A DNA stretch of 64,000 bases from CATOSD01 sp965226695 (GCA_965226695.1 OZ245405.1:1054001-1118000), one strand, 5' to 3'. Shown: positions 1 through 8,724, counted from the stretch's first letter. Program-made: numbers and translations. The notes: a model not told the origin generated them from the letters alone.

Positions 1-2
1 CG

Positions 3-245
3 GGGGGCCGGCCATACGACAAGGATAGCCTGTTCGACCCCAACGCCCCGTTCGTGGAGACGTTGGACCAGGCAACGCACTTCAAGCTGGGGCCTTCCGC
101 CTACGAGGGGCCGGACGCCATCTACCCGTGGCGCGAACCCATCTCCAGCCCGTACCGCGACCGCGTGGACCAGGGTCTGCCCGCATACGACGTCAATGGC
201 GACTGGCCCTGGACGGAGGACTTCTTCCCCAAGCCCTCCTCCTAG
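3..245 (+). CDS. C-terminal fragment of an unidentified protein
   Basis: The reading frame is open from the window edge to TAG at 243-245, giving the last 80 residues of a protein whose start lies outside the window. The tail is rich in Pro, Asp and aromatic residues (for example DAIYPWREPISSPYRDRV and NGDWPWTEDFFPKP) and has no membrane segment. I do not recognise the family. The next gene starts 145 bases downstream on the same strand and encodes a MaoC-like dehydratase, so a role in the same acyl-CoA or aromatic pathway is possible but unproven. Confidence 0.6.
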   Translation, partial: GGRPYDKDSLFDPNAPFVETLDQATHFKLGPSAYEGPDAIYPWREPISSPYRDRVDQGLPAYDVNGDWPWTEDFFPKPSS

Positions 246-389
246 CGCAGGCACGTTAAGCGCCCGACCGCGGCAGGCGAACGGGCGCGGGCGCCCTCCG
301 CAGCGGCCGCGCCGGCGGCGCCTCTGCGGGCGCGCTACTGAAGACGCATAGCCACGGATTCAGCTATCGAAAGGAATTGAAACAAAGCC

Positions 390-965
390 ATGTCTTGCGG
401 AAAGAGCTTTCTGACAGACGAAATCAAAACCCTTATCGGCGCCCAGGGCGAAAGGCGGCAGGTGAGCCTCTGGGAGATCGAGAAGGAGGGGCTGCGCCGC
501 TTCACGCAGGCGATCATGGACCCCGACCCCCGCTACTGGGACGAGGAGTTCGCCAAGACTACCAAGTTCGGTGAGATAGTCACCCCGCCCATCTACTGCA
601 CGTACCTCAGCAGGACCGCGCCGGGCACGACCGACCCCATCAGCCTCGCATTCGAGGCGGACCCCGAGTCGGACGGCATCCGGGGCGTTCGCGACGCGGT
701 GAGTGACGATGACGGCGGCCTGCCGCGCATACCGTACCCGCCGGAACTGCCCGCCACGCTGAACGGCGGCAACGAGATAGAGGTGTTCAAATACCCCGCC
801 CTCGGCGACGTCATCTACTCGCAGTCCGAGATCGCCAACGTGCACGAGCGCGTAGGGCGCGCGGGGCGGCACATGCTCATCACGACAACCAAGACCACCT
901 ACACCAACCAGAACGGCGACCTGCTGTGCATCACCCGCGCGACGGGGTTGCGGCGGGAAGCCTAG
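390..965 (+). CDS. MaoC-like N-terminal-type dehydratase (FAS1-like hot-dog protein)
   Basis: A 191-residue protein with the look of the MaoC_dehydrat_N family: an N-terminal helix (FTQAIMDPDPRYWDEEFAKT), the conserved GEIVTPPIY turn near residue 67, and a C-terminal strand set (NEIEVFKYPALGDVI, then ITTTKTTYTNQNGDLL). This half of a double hot-dog fold usually lacks the catalytic Asp/His pair and works with a partner carrying it. The next gene, 21 bases downstream, encodes a second hot-dog protein, so the two probably form a heteromeric enoyl-CoA hydratase or 3-hydroxyacyl dehydratase. Substrate unknown. Confidence 0.75.
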   Translation: MSCGKSFLTDEIKTLIGAQGERRQVSLWEIEKEGLRRFTQAIMDPDPRYWDEEFAKTTKFGEIVTPPIYCTYLSRTAPGTTDPISLAFEADPESDGIRGVRDAVSDDDGGLPRIPYPPELPATLNGGNEIEVFKYPALGDVIYSQSEIANVHERVGRAGRHMLITTTKTTYTNQNGDLLCITRATGLRREA

Positions 966-986
966 CCTGGAAGGGGAGATACGCCA

Positions 987-1496
987 ATGCCTGTTACTAC
1001 GGCAGACGAGCTGAGGACTAAAGAGCAGCTCTACTACGACGACGTGGAGGTGGGCCAGGACCTGCCCTCGCTCGACATCGGCCCCATGACCTCGGTTCAC
1101 GCCTTCCGTTGGAGCGCGGCCATCGAGAACTGGCACAAGATTCACTACGACCAGGACTTCTCTGTGTACCACGACGGCCTGCCCAACATCCTTATCCAGG
1201 GTTCCTGGAAGCAGAGCATCATGCCTCGATACCTCAAGGACCTGTGCCTGCCCAACGGGTGGATGTGGAAGGTGTCGTTCCAGCACCGGGCCATGATCGT
1301 GCCCGGCGACACCATCACCTGCTGGGCCAAGGTCGCTGACAAGTACGAGAAGGACGGGCTGGGCTACCTGGAGCTCGACACGGGCATGAGACTGGACAGC
1401 GGCGTAGAGTCGTGCCCGGGGAGGGCCATCATCGTGCTGCCCATCCGCGGCGGCCGCGAGGTGCCGTACCCGTTCGTGCCGCCCGCCGAGGACTAG
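987..1496 (+). CDS. MaoC family dehydratase
   Basis: A 169-residue hot-dog-fold protein. It begins with the typical YYDDVEVGQDLPSLDIGPMT, then the helix region RWSAAIENWHKIHYDQDF, where Asp/His-type catalytic residues sit in (R)-specific hydratases, then QGSWKQSIMPRYL and the strand VPGDTITCWAKV. AAGGGGAG lies 9 bases before ATG. It follows the FAS1-like dehydratase by 21 bases and is very likely cotranscribed with it, forming the catalytic half of a two-subunit enoyl-CoA hydratase. The exact substrate cannot be read from the sequence. Confidence 0.78.
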   Translation: MPVTTADELRTKEQLYYDDVEVGQDLPSLDIGPMTSVHAFRWSAAIENWHKIHYDQDFSVYHDGLPNILIQGSWKQSIMPRYLKDLCLPNGWMWKVSFQHRAMIVPGDTITCWAKVADKYEKDGLGYLELDTGMRLDSGVESCPGRAIIVLPIRGGREVPYPFVPPAED

Positions 1497-1606
1497 GCCG
1501 CACACGTGCAGGGTTACCGCCTGCCCGCCAGTCATGCGACGGGCGGACAGGCGGGGACACGAGCCGCAGTGCCATCTTCATCACACGTAAGGAGAATACA
1601 TAGACT

Positions 1607-1876
1607 ATGCGCTGGTTAGCGATTGGGACCGCGCCCGGCTGGGAAAAACTGGACAAGTTCGGCGACGAGTTGAAGGCCACCAGCCAGTGGCGTCCCGACC
1701 CCCGAACGACGATATCAACGGTTACCGCGCTCGAAGACGGTCGCCTGCTCGCCGAGTGCCAAGGCGTGAGCAAGGAGGCGTTCGAGAAGTGGTTGGAGGT
1801 CAAGGGCTGGCAAGTCGAGTCCATAACGCCGGTCTCGCACCTGGCCCGCTTCGGCAGCATCTGGAAGGCGCGCTAG
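1607..1876 (+). CDS. Small conserved hypothetical protein
   Basis: An 89-residue soluble protein beginning MRWLAIGTAPGWEKLDKF, with a strand-helix-strand pattern (TISTVTALEDGRLLAECQG, then SKEAFEKWLEVKGWQVESI) that resembles small ferredoxin-like alpha-beta barrel proteins. TAAGGAGA lies 13 bases before ATG, a long spacing. The gene is 110 bases after the MaoC gene and is followed by a strong hairpin terminator at 1957-1991, so it closes this transcription unit. Function unknown. Confidence 0.6.
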   Translation: MRWLAIGTAPGWEKLDKFGDELKATSQWRPDPRTTISTVTALEDGRLLAECQGVSKEAFEKWLEVKGWQVESITPVSHLARFGSIWKAR

Positions 1877-1956
1877 GCTCCTACGCCTTCTAGCCGCCCC
1901 TAGGGCGGTTGCCCAACCAAGCGGGTGGTGTGCAGACCACTGCCCTGTAAGTGAAA

Positions 1957-1991
1957 CACCCCCGCGCGTTTCGGCGCCGGGGGTGCCTTTT
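1957..1991 (+). terminator. Rho-independent terminator
   Basis: CACCCCCG at 1957-1964 pairs perfectly with CGGGGGTG at 1978-1985, with further GCG/CGC pairing inside, and is followed by GCCTTTT. It lies 80 bases after the small hypothetical gene and ends the MaoC transcription unit. Confidence 0.8.
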
Positions 1992-2171
1992 GTGTCTGCG
2001 TGAGAGAGGCCACGGTCTTCAAGCGTAAAGTAGGAAGACCATTGGGCCCACGACTCCCGCTCTTGTCTCCAATCTAGTCGTCACGGCACCGTTCATCGAT
2101 GTTCGCACTGGAGTCTTAACGAATACACTTCAAACCGTCTCGAACTGCAATGCCGACAGGTCTAACTTGGA

Positions 2172-2330
2172 CTAGCGCTTGGATAGGTGCAGCATCTCCA
2201 AGCCCACCACTTCGTTTGATGCGTTATAGTCGAGCACTATGCCTGGCGCGACCTCTTCGGAATCCACGATAGGGGAGTCGTCAAGTCGCAGGTAGAGCGC
2301 ATCGGCGTTCTTGTCAACGTGCAGCTTCAT
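2172..2330 (-). CDS. DUF2283 family protein
   Basis: A 52-residue protein: MKLHVDKNADALYLRLDD at the start, IVDSEEVAPGIVLDYNAS in the middle, and VVGLEMLHLSKR at the end. This is the full length and layout of DUF2283 proteins, which are often encoded beside DUF4258 proteins in toxin-antitoxin-like pairs. AGAGAGG precedes the ATG by about 7 bases. Its start codon overlaps the stop of an upstream reading frame (ATGA) whose C-terminal half resembles DUF4258, supporting a two-gene unit. Biochemical role not established. Confidence 0.8.
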   Translation of the reverse strand: MKLHVDKNADALYLRLDDSPIVDSEEVAPGIVLDYNASNEVVGLEMLHLSKR

Positions 2331-2515
2331 AGCGTACCTCTCTTGCCTCTATCGAAGAATACACTCACTACCCGCCAGGGAGCAACGTGGGTGTTTACGG
2401 CAACTCGCAACACGCGGTCACCGCAATTGCCTCGGGCGCGTGCCAAGTGTATTCCAGCTGCGATAGCCCCACGAGACCCTCTCTTCGAACAAGTAGGCCC
2501 TCCTAACCAATTCAC
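2327..2515 (-). pseudogene. Possible degraded DUF4258-like gene
   Basis: The last ~30 residues, DRVLRVAVNTHVAPWRVV followed by SVFFDRGKRG, resemble the C-terminal strands of DUF4258 proteins. The preceding residues (GGPTCSKRGSRGAIAAG) do not match the usual N-terminal RHA.ER helix, so the 5' part is either frameshifted or degraded. The stop overlaps the ATG of the DUF2283 gene by four bases, the usual arrangement of this pair. It could also be an intact but divergent partner. The frame stays open upstream of the GTG at 2515. Confidence 0.35.
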
Positions 2516-2545
2516 GAGCGATGACCGGACTGGCCAGTAGTGGCC

Positions 2546-2583
2546 CCAAAACCGAACACCCCGGGCAATTCGCCTGGGGTGTT
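2546..2583 (-). terminator. Terminator downstream of the ABC importer
   Basis: AACACCCCGGGC (2555-2566) pairs with GCCTGGGGTGTT (2572-2583) with one wobble. On the minus strand the stem is followed by CGGTTTT, giving a terminator 130 bases after the last permease gene. A weaker T-run (GCTTTCT) on the other side may make it bidirectional. Confidence 0.65.
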
Positions 2584-2605
2584 GCTTTCTGACCGTTGCG
2601 GGCAG

Positions 2606-2631
2606 CGGGCGGGTTTCAGACCCGCCCCTAC
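2606..2631. repeat. Family B palindromic repeat
   Basis: GGGCGGGTTTCAGACCCGCCCCTAC-type copy (imperfect centre) between the importer and its terminator. Other copies lie at 28370, 36103, 36193, 37502, 38786 and 63205. Confidence 0.75.
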
Positions 2632-2715
2632 CGGCGCGAGGCCGGACCGCGCGGGGGCCCCGCGCGGTCGGACCGTGTGGAGGCCCGGCTACGCCGTGTT
2701 GTGTCTAGGCCCTGC

Positions 2716-3678
2716 TTACCGCCGCTCCGCTCCGCGCAGCCTGGGGTCGAGCACGTCGCGCAGCGCGTCGCCGAACAAGTTGACGCCGAACACGGCGGCG
2801 CTGATGGCTATGCCAGGGAAGACCGCCAGGTACGGGTGAGCCTCGAAGTAGCGCATTCCCTCGACGGAGAGCATGCGGCCCCAGGAGGCGATTTCGGGGG
2901 CGACGCCGATGCCCAGAAAGGTCAGCGATGATTCCGTAAGGATGGCTCCGCCGATCTGGGCGGTCGAGTAGACGATGAAGGGCGCCATGCAGTTGGGCAT
3001 CAGGTGGCGGAATATGCGGCGCATGGGCCGGGCGCCCACCGCCTCGGAGGCGTCCATGTACTGCGTCGACATCACGGCCAGAGCCACCGACCGGATCACC
3101 CGCGCTGTGCCTGGCACGCGCGGAATGGCGATGGCTATCACTATCACGTTCAGATTGCCCCAATACAGCGAGCCGAACCCGAGCGTCTTCAGCAGGTCGC
3201 TGCCCTGGAACACAGTCACAATCGCCAGTGCGAGAATTAGCCCCGGGAAGATGAACATCACGTCCAGCCAGCGCTGGAGCAACAGGTCTACCCAGCCCCT
3301 GAAATACGCGCTTGCCAGCCCCAGCACCGAGCCTACCATCGCTCCGACCGCGGTGGAGATTACGCCGACGTACATGGACAGTATCGCGCCGTTGATGATG
3401 CGGGAGTACATGTCGCGGCCGAAGTTGTCGGTGCCGAACCAGTGGTCCCAAGTCGGCGATTGCAGTGAGTTGAACGGGGCCGTCTCCAGCGGATCGTAGC
3501 GGTCTATGACCGGGGCGAACACCGCCATGAGCACAAAAAGTATCAGTATCAGCCCACCCGCCGCTCCAAGCGGCTTGCGGCGCGAGAAGTCGGATACGTG
3601 GTTCCACATGGTGCGCTGTTTGCGCACGGCCAAGCCGCTCGCTACCAGCTCCTGGTCGGCTATGTTCTCGGTTGCCAT
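2716..3678 (-). CDS. Peptide/nickel-type ABC transporter permease (DppC/OppC-like)
   Basis: A 320-residue inner-membrane permease with about six hydrophobic segments. The first is at residues 37-57, after a cytoplasmic N-terminus containing HVSDFSRRKPLG. The OppC N-terminal region FGTDNFGRDMYSRIINGA is present, as is the EAA loop EAVGARPMRRIFRHLMPN that docks to the ATPase. GAGGTGAAC precedes the ATG. It lies 22 bases after the DppB-like gene and forms the importer with it and the solute-binding lipoprotein. No DppD/DppF ATPase gene is present in the window, so these must be encoded elsewhere. Confidence 0.9.
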   Translation of the reverse strand: MATENIADQELVASGLAVRKQRTMWNHVSDFSRRKPLGAAGGLILILFVLMAVFAPVIDRYDPLETAPFNSLQSPTWDHWFGTDNFGRDMYSRIINGAILSMYVGVISTAVGAMVGSVLGLASAYFRGWVDLLLQRWLDVMFIFPGLILALAIVTVFQGSDLLKTLGFGSLYWGNLNVIVIAIAIPRVPGTARVIRSVALAVMSTQYMDASEAVGARPMRRIFRHLMPNCMAPFIVYSTAQIGGAILTESSLTFLGIGVAPEIASWGRMLSVEGMRYFEAHPYLAVFPGIAISAAVFGVNLFGDALRDVLDPRLRGAERR

Positions 3679-3700
3679 AGGTTCACCTCAGCAACGGGGA

Positions 3701-4663
3701 CTATCTGAGTCTGATTCGGGGGTCGAAGAACGCGTAGGACAAGTCGACCGCCAGGTTGACGAACAGCACGAATATCGCGAAGACGAAGATGAGACCCTGC
3801 ACGATGATGTAGTCGCGCCTGAACAGGGAGTCGACCAGCAGCTTGCCTACGCCGGGGATGATGAACAGCGTCTCGACGATGACCACGCCGGAGAAAAGCA
3901 CCAGCAACTCGATGCCGATGAGTGTCAACACCGGCAGTATGGCGTTCTTCAGCGCGTGCCGCCAGATGACCATCTGCTCGCGCAGTCCCTTGGCCCGCGC
4001 GGTGCGCACGTAGTCCTCGCGCATCACTTCCAACATGCTTGAGCGAGTCATCCTCGCGCCGATGGCGGACAGCCGGTACCCGATGGCGAGCGATGGGAAT
4101 ATCAGTCGCTGGAAGTTCTGCCACGGGTCCTTCCAGATCGGCTCGTACTCGAGCGGCGTGGTCCAACCGTAGTAGCGTAACAAGTACAAGATGACCAGGA
4201 TCGCCACGAAGAAGCTGGGTACGGACAACCCCGCGAGCGTGAAGATGCGCAGGCCGTAGTCTATCCAGGTGTCCTGCTTGACCGCCGAAATGATACCCGC
4301 CGGTATCGCGATTGACAGAGCAGTAATCATCGCCAGGATCAGGATGCTGAGGCTGAGCGGATACCGTAACTTGAACTCGTCCCACACGGGGCGATTGGTC
4401 CAGAGAGCGTCGCCGAAGTCGAAACGTATGGCGTCCCAGAGCCAGGTCAGATACTGTGCGTACAGGGGTTTGTTGATGCCCAGCTGTTCGCGCAACTCCT
4501 GTAGTTGCTCTTCGTCCGCCTGAACGCCGATCTCGCCGCTGCCTTGCAGCATGAGCGCGGCGATGTCGCCAGGCAGGATGCGCATGACCAGGAACACCAG
4601 GGTCACCGCCCCGATCAGCGTCGGAATGGCCAGCAGCACTCGCCTTATGATGTACTCTTGCAT
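3701..4663 (-). CDS. Peptide/nickel-type ABC transporter permease (DppB/OppB-like)
   Basis: A 320-residue membrane protein with the family's N-terminal segment (RRVLLAIPTLIGAVTLVFLV), the large periplasmic loop, and the C-terminal EAA region (RTARAKGL, then RHALKNAILPVLTLIG). GGAGTGAAG lies before the ATG. It pairs with the downstream DppC-like permease. Length and layout match OppB/DppB. Substrate (oligopeptide, dipeptide, nickel or other) cannot be decided from the permeases. Confidence 0.9.
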   Translation of the reverse strand: MQEYIIRRVLLAIPTLIGAVTLVFLVMRILPGDIAALMLQGSGEIGVQADEEQLQELREQLGINKPLYAQYLTWLWDAIRFDFGDALWTNRPVWDEFKLRYPLSLSILILAMITALSIAIPAGIISAVKQDTWIDYGLRIFTLAGLSVPSFFVAILVILYLLRYYGWTTPLEYEPIWKDPWQNFQRLIFPSLAIGYRLSAIGARMTRSSMLEVMREDYVRTARAKGLREQMVIWRHALKNAILPVLTLIGIELLVLFSGVVIVETLFIIPGVGKLLVDSLFRRDYIIVQGLIFVFAIFVLFVNLAVDLSYAFFDPRIRLR

Positions 4664-4685
4664 TTGGCTTCACTCCACTGTCCAT

Positions 4686-4720
4686 TCTCCCCCGAGAGGG
4701 AGAAGGTTAGAATGAGGGGG
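4686..4720 (+). repeat. Family A REP-like repeat
   Basis: Hairpin CTCCCCCGAGAGGGAG followed by the tail AAGGTTAGAATGAGGG, an imperfect copy. It sits between the dppB-like gene and the small membrane gene of the importer cluster. Confidence 0.65.
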
Positions 4721-4782
4721 GGAGTCGCGCCGACGTTTCGCCCTCGGCTCAAACCTCTACCAAAATGGGAGAGGAGGCCCGC

Positions 4783-5004
4783 TCAGAAGGGCGACTCCTC
4801 CCTCGTCAGCATCCCGATAATCCCACCTAAGATCGCTCCGGAGATAGGCATGAGCCAATTAGAAGTCCTCATCAGGCTCACGATCGATTCGTTGTAGTCC
4901 GCGAGCAGCAGCAGCACCAGCCCAATGAAGAGGGAGACGAAAAGGCCCGCTCCAGCACCGCCGAAAGCGAACACTATGGTGTTGCCCCAGTTTACGGAGT
5001 TCAC
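4783..5004 (-). CDS. Small two-helix membrane protein
   Basis: A 73-residue protein starting at GTG (MNSVNWGNT), chosen because GGGGAGGG lies five bases upstream; a longer frame back to 5115 is also open. Two hydrophobic segments are visible: IVFAFGGAGAGLFVSLFIGL with VLLLLA, and NWLMPISGAILGGIIGML. It lies between the solute-binding protein and the permeases of the importer, yet resembles no transporter subunit I know. It may be an assembly or accessory protein, or simply inserted in the cluster; family A repeat DNA lies just downstream. Confidence 0.55.
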   Translation of the reverse strand: MNSVNWGNTIVFAFGGAGAGLFVSLFIGLVLLLLADYNESIVSLMRTSNWLMPISGAILGGIIGMLTREESPF

Positions 5005-5185
5005 GGTTGCCCTCCCCAATGAGAGTCGCTCGAGTGCCGGCGTAATTCCGACAACCTGGCGCGACAGTGTGGCGAAAACCTGGCGAACGTCGGAGGTGTG
5101 GCGCGCTGCGTCCACTTGAGGTGCTCCGTCCCTCCGTCCCTCGCCGGGATGCCGCCACGCGCGGTTGGTGGCTATTCGGTTGCTG

Positions 5186-5230
5186 AACCGAGCCTCACCG
5201 CTGCCTACGAGGCAACAGTGAGGCTCGGTT
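5186..5230. terminator. Long stem-loop after the solute-binding protein gene
   Basis: AACCGAGCCTCAC (5186-5198) and GTGAGGCTCGGTT (5218-5230) form a perfect 13-bp inverted repeat just after the solute-binding protein gene. No T-run follows on the minus strand, so it more likely protects the upstream mRNA or partly attenuates the permease genes than terminates fully. Confidence 0.6.
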
Positions 5231-5250
5231 CTCAGGTGGCTGCTAGTAGC

Positions 5251-7104
5251 TTAGCCGCCGCTTCCGTCGTTGCAGTTGCCGGTCCTGCACCACACTTCTT
5301 CCCAGCGACCGAAGTTGTAAACGTTGTCGCCGAAGTTCATGTACCAGCCCTGCAGGTTGTTCCAATGGGACATCGACTGGAACCAGTAGTAGCTGCGCTG
5401 TTCGACGGCGTCCTCGAGGAGGAGACGGTCGATCTCGCGGGCTATCTCGATGCGCTTGGCGATGTCGATTTCCCTGGACTGCTTAGCGAAAAGCTCGTCG
5501 AACTTCGCGCTCTTGTAGCGGGAGTAGTTGACCACATCCGACTGGGTGGAGAGCCAGCGGTCCCAGTAGCCGTCCGGGTCGTCCAGCAGCGTTGAGCCGG
5601 GCGACGTGTAGATGTTGAACTCGCCGGAACTGGCCACGTCGCCGATGGTGGCGGTGTCTACCAACCGGATGGAGATGTCGATGCCGGCCTTCTTAAGGTC
5701 GGCCTGGTTGGCGATGGCGCCGCGGTTGTAGAGCGGGCCGCGCCGCTGGATGAGCTCCATTTGCAGGCCGTCGGCAAAGCCGGCCTCGGTGAGTAGCTCC
5801 TTAGCCTTCGCGCGGCGGGCTTCCATGTCCTCGCTAAAGCGCGGGTCGGCCAGAAGCTCGGCCTCTGGAATTGCGAAGGGCAGGTGCGGGCCGATGTGCG
5901 AACCCAGGCTGCCCCAGCCCTCTACCGCCGCCTGGCGGGTCGCGCGCTGGTCGATGGCGTAGAAGAACGCCTGCCTCACGCGAAGGTCGTCCGTGGGCGC
6001 GTTGGCCAGGTTGAACACGATGTTGTGCCAGGCGTTGCGCGGCCCGACGAGAATCGTAATCCTGCTCTTGAGGTCTGGGCGGCTCTCGATGATGTCCGCC
6101 TCGCTCTTCTCCAGGTGGCGGGCGATTCCGCCCATCGTCAGGCGCTGGCCCCGGAAGGCCGCGAACATGGCCGAAAGGTCTGTAATCACCACGGACTGGT
6201 AGCCGTCGAGGTAGGGCAGCGTGCCCCCGTCCTCGCCTTGCTTCCAGTAGTCCATCCGGCGCTTGCTTACGAAGTCCACGCCCGGCGTCCAGCTATCTAC
6301 CTCGTAGGGGCCGGTGCCAACCAGGAAGCCGGGCTCCTTGGCCAGGCCGGTGCGGAACTTTTCTACCTTGGCGATGGTCTCCTTCTGCATCATCTCGAAG
6401 CGCGTGCTGCCAAGGGCGGTTAGGAACGCGCCCTGCGCCACGTCGAAGTTCACCACGAAGGTGTCTTCGTCGGTGCAATCCCAGTCTTCGCGCATCGTGG
6501 GGAAGGTTGCGCTGCGATTCGAGACGTTGGAGTCGTACCACCTGGTGAATGTGGCGTCGACATCCTCGCAGGAGAACTCGGTGCCGTCGTTCCAGGTCGC
6601 GTCTTGACGTAGGTTGAAAACGTACGTGCGGCCGCCGTCCGTCGCCTCCCACGACTCAGCGAGGTCGGGGGCAAGCTGGCCGACGGGGTCGTCGCCGGCG
6701 GCCCTGATGTCGCGGGTCAGCAGGCCGTTGTAGATGGGCGCCAGCGGCTGCACGGCGATGTAGCTGCCCTCCCAGTGGAGGTCGAAGCTGGCGAACGTCT
6801 CGTGCACCGCATGGCTGAGAATGCCGCCGCGGTCTATCTTGGCCATCATGGCGGATGGCGGTGTAGCGGTGGGTTGGCGATACGCGGGGGCCGCGGTCGG
6901 CGCGGCAACCGGCGCGCCCGGCATCGCGGTCGCTCGCGGCGCGGCCTGGGCCGCGGGAACCTGGGTCGCCTGTGGCGCTGTCTGGGCCGGCTGCTGCGGA
7001 ACCCGGGTCGGCTCGTCTTCCGCCGACGAGCAGGCGATGACGACCAACGAAAGGGCCGCCAACGCCAGCACCGCAAACAGGACTAAGGGAAACTTCCTTC
7101 TCAT
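5251..7104 (-). CDS. ABC transporter substrate-binding lipoprotein, family 5
   Basis: A 617-residue extracellular binding protein. It has a lipoprotein signal peptide ending in VVIAC (modified Cys at residue 25), then a Pro/Ala/Gln-rich linker to about residue 85, then the SBP_bac_5 domain. Family features include LAPDLAESWEATDGGRTYVF, NLRQDATWNDGTEFSCEDV and the lobe segment DDLRVRQAFFYAIDQRATRQ. GGAGGAGG lies before the ATG. It delivers peptides or a similar solute to the two permeases encoded downstream. The extended low-complexity linker suggests display on the outer face of a monoderm or atypical envelope. Confidence 0.93.
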   Translation of the reverse strand: MRRKFPLVLFAVLALAALSLVVIACSSAEDEPTRVPQQPAQTAPQATQVPAAQAAPRATAMPGAPVAAPTAAPAYRQPTATPPSAMMAKIDRGGILSHAVHETFASFDLHWEGSYIAVQPLAPIYNGLLTRDIRAAGDDPVGQLAPDLAESWEATDGGRTYVFNLRQDATWNDGTEFSCEDVDATFTRWYDSNVSNRSATFPTMREDWDCTDEDTFVVNFDVAQGAFLTALGSTRFEMMQKETIAKVEKFRTGLAKEPGFLVGTGPYEVDSWTPGVDFVSKRRMDYWKQGEDGGTLPYLDGYQSVVITDLSAMFAAFRGQRLTMGGIARHLEKSEADIIESRPDLKSRITILVGPRNAWHNIVFNLANAPTDDLRVRQAFFYAIDQRATRQAAVEGWGSLGSHIGPHLPFAIPEAELLADPRFSEDMEARRAKAKELLTEAGFADGLQMELIQRRGPLYNRGAIANQADLKKAGIDISIRLVDTATIGDVASSGEFNIYTSPGSTLLDDPDGYWDRWLSTQSDVVNYSRYKSAKFDELFAKQSREIDIAKRIEIAREIDRLLLEDAVEQRSYYWFQSMSHWNNLQGWYMNFGDNVYNFGRWEEVWCRTGNCNDGSGG

Positions 7105-7189
7105 AGGTGTTGTCCTCCTCCATATGTTGAGATTGGAGATGCCTCTTGTCCAATTGGCCGATTACCAGCGGCCTGACAAAGTTCAAGCA

Positions 7190-7218
7190 ATTTTAAAAGC
7201 AGGGCTTTCAAAATGCAA
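7190..7218 (-). promoter_or_regulatory. Putative sigma-70-type promoter of the ABC importer
   Basis: On the minus strand, TTGCAT (7213-7218) and TAAAAT (7190-7195) are separated by 17 bases, 86 bases upstream of the solute-binding protein start. This AT-rich patch stands out from the GC-rich surroundings. Confidence 0.5.
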
Positions 7219-7395
7219 TAGTGAAGTCCTGCATTTCGTCCGGCCTCCGCTGTTCGAATTGGACCGGATTTACGCGCCGGCTACTGAGCGGGAGTTCGCC
7301 ATGCGCTCCGCGGCGACCACTGATAGGTGGCATGAATCGGGGCCCGCGAAGGGTTCGGGGCCGCCGCAGGCGGGCATATTCTGATTGACAATTGG

Positions 7396-8724
7396 CTAGT
7401 CGAGCTGGATGCGGCCCACCACCCGATCGCCTTCGGACTCTATGCGCAGCCTGGTGCCGAATGGCTCGGAAAGCTGCTGCACGTTCTCGAGGATTATCGC
7501 GCCCTCTTCGTGGTTGGAGAGCGTGGGTATGCCGCGTTGAGTGGGCGGCAGGTCGTAGCCCAGGTCGACGGGGTGCAGGTCCACGCTGAGCAGCTCCCTC
7601 CCCTCGAACCTGCACACCGGCACCACGGTCCGCCAGAATTGAGGGTCGCCCTCCATGCCCTTGTAGTTGCCGTCCTTGTCGTAGGCGAGCGACTCGTACA
7701 CGTCCGCCGGTGTGGCCGTGGGCGGCAGCTTGTGCTGCTCGTACACCTCGCTGCCGTAGCGGTGCAGCGTCGCGATGGTGAAGAAGAAGTTGCCCAGGGA
7801 ATAGAAGATGGGCTTGCCCTTGTAAATCTCCACTCCGCGCAGCGTGTGCGGGCCGTGGCCCACGAACACGTCGGCTCCGGCGTCTATCCAGCGGTGCGCC
7901 ATGGGCACGATGAAATCGGCGATGTCCTGGGTGTTCAGGTCGCCGTTCTGCCCCTCGTGCGCGTGGATCGTGGCCACCACCAGGTCGGACCTGCGCTTGG
8001 CCTCCCCGATCCAGTGGGCGATGTCCTCGAGGTCGTCTTCCCTGGGCTGGGTGCGGACGCCGGCGTTGTCCCCTTCCTTGAAGTTCAGATTGACGAACTT
8101 GTAGGCGTCTGGGGCGTCGTCTCTAAGCCAGTCGCGCATCTTGCGGGTTGCGACGTCAGTGCCGAGCGTCTCGTCGATGTCCTTGACGGCCGCCAGGCGC
8201 TGGGCGTCGAGCTCGTAGTGGGTGACGTAACGCATGGGGCTTATGCCCGGTCGGCCGCCCATGTCGGGCCGGCTGGCGGAGGCCTGTGCGCTGGTCGAGA
8301 ACGTGGAGGCGCAGGCAAGCAGGCCCACCCTGCCCACCGGGGTGTCGAGGTAGGCGGGACTGCGCGCCTCGCCCAGCGTCATGCCTGCGCCGGCGAAGGC
8401 GAGGCCGCGTTCATTGAGCTCGGCCATGGTGTCGACCAGGCCCTGGTAGGTGAAGTCCACCGAGTGGTTGTTGGCGGCGCAGTAGAGGTTGAAGCCCATC
8501 CAGTCGAGTTCGTCCAGAATGAACGCGGGCGAACCGAGATGCAGACCGCCGTACTCCGAGAAGGGCACCCAGGGTTCGCGCGGCGTCACTATCTCGAGGT
8601 TGGTGAAGGCGCTGTCGGCGCCGCGAATCAACTCCAGCAGATCGAGAAACGGCTTGTCGGTGCGGTTGGACACCCGCCGGCTGATTATGGAGTCTCCGGT
8701 CGCGACGAATGTGTGCACGCTCAT
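7396..8724 (-). CDS. CapA family protein (PGA_cap metallophosphoesterase-like)
   Basis: A 442-residue protein of the CapA/YwtB type. The GDS motif (FVATGDSIISRRV) near residue 10, FTNLEIVTP near 42, the ANNHSVDF motif near 85, and the C-terminal VGHGPHTLRGVEIYKGKPIF with SLGNFFF all match the metallophosphoesterase-like fold. Family members act in poly-gamma-glutamate or capsule metabolism, but many are uncharacterised. No export signal is visible. GGAGACGAG precedes the ATG. It stands apart from the importer operon, with its own candidate promoter at 8778-8805. Confidence 0.85.
   Translation of the reverse strand: MSVHTFVATGDSIISRRVSNRTDKPFLDLLELIRGADSAFTNLEIVTPREPWVPFSEYGGLHLGSPAFILDELDWMGFNLYCAANNHSVDFTYQGLVDTMAELNERGLAFAGAGMTLGEARSPAYLDTPVGRVGLLACASTFSTSAQASASRPDMGGRPGISPMRYVTHYELDAQRLAAVKDIDETLGTDVATRKMRDWLRDDAPDAYKFVNLNFKEGDNAGVRTQPREDDLEDIAHWIGEAKRRSDLVVATIHAHEGQNGDLNTQDIADFIVPMAHRWIDAGADVFVGHGPHTLRGVEIYKGKPIFYSLGNFFFTIATLHRYGSEVYEQHKLPPTATPADVYESLAYDKDGNYKGMEGDPQFWRTVVPVCRFEGRELLSVDLHPVDLGYDLPPTQRGIPTLSNHEEGAIILENVQQLSEPFGTRLRIESEGDRVVGRIQLD

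Noticed and set aside
7208..7615. A minus-strand frame of 135 codons between CapA and the importer
   Set aside because: It overlaps the C-terminal part of the CapA-like gene in another frame and is Arg-rich without motif.
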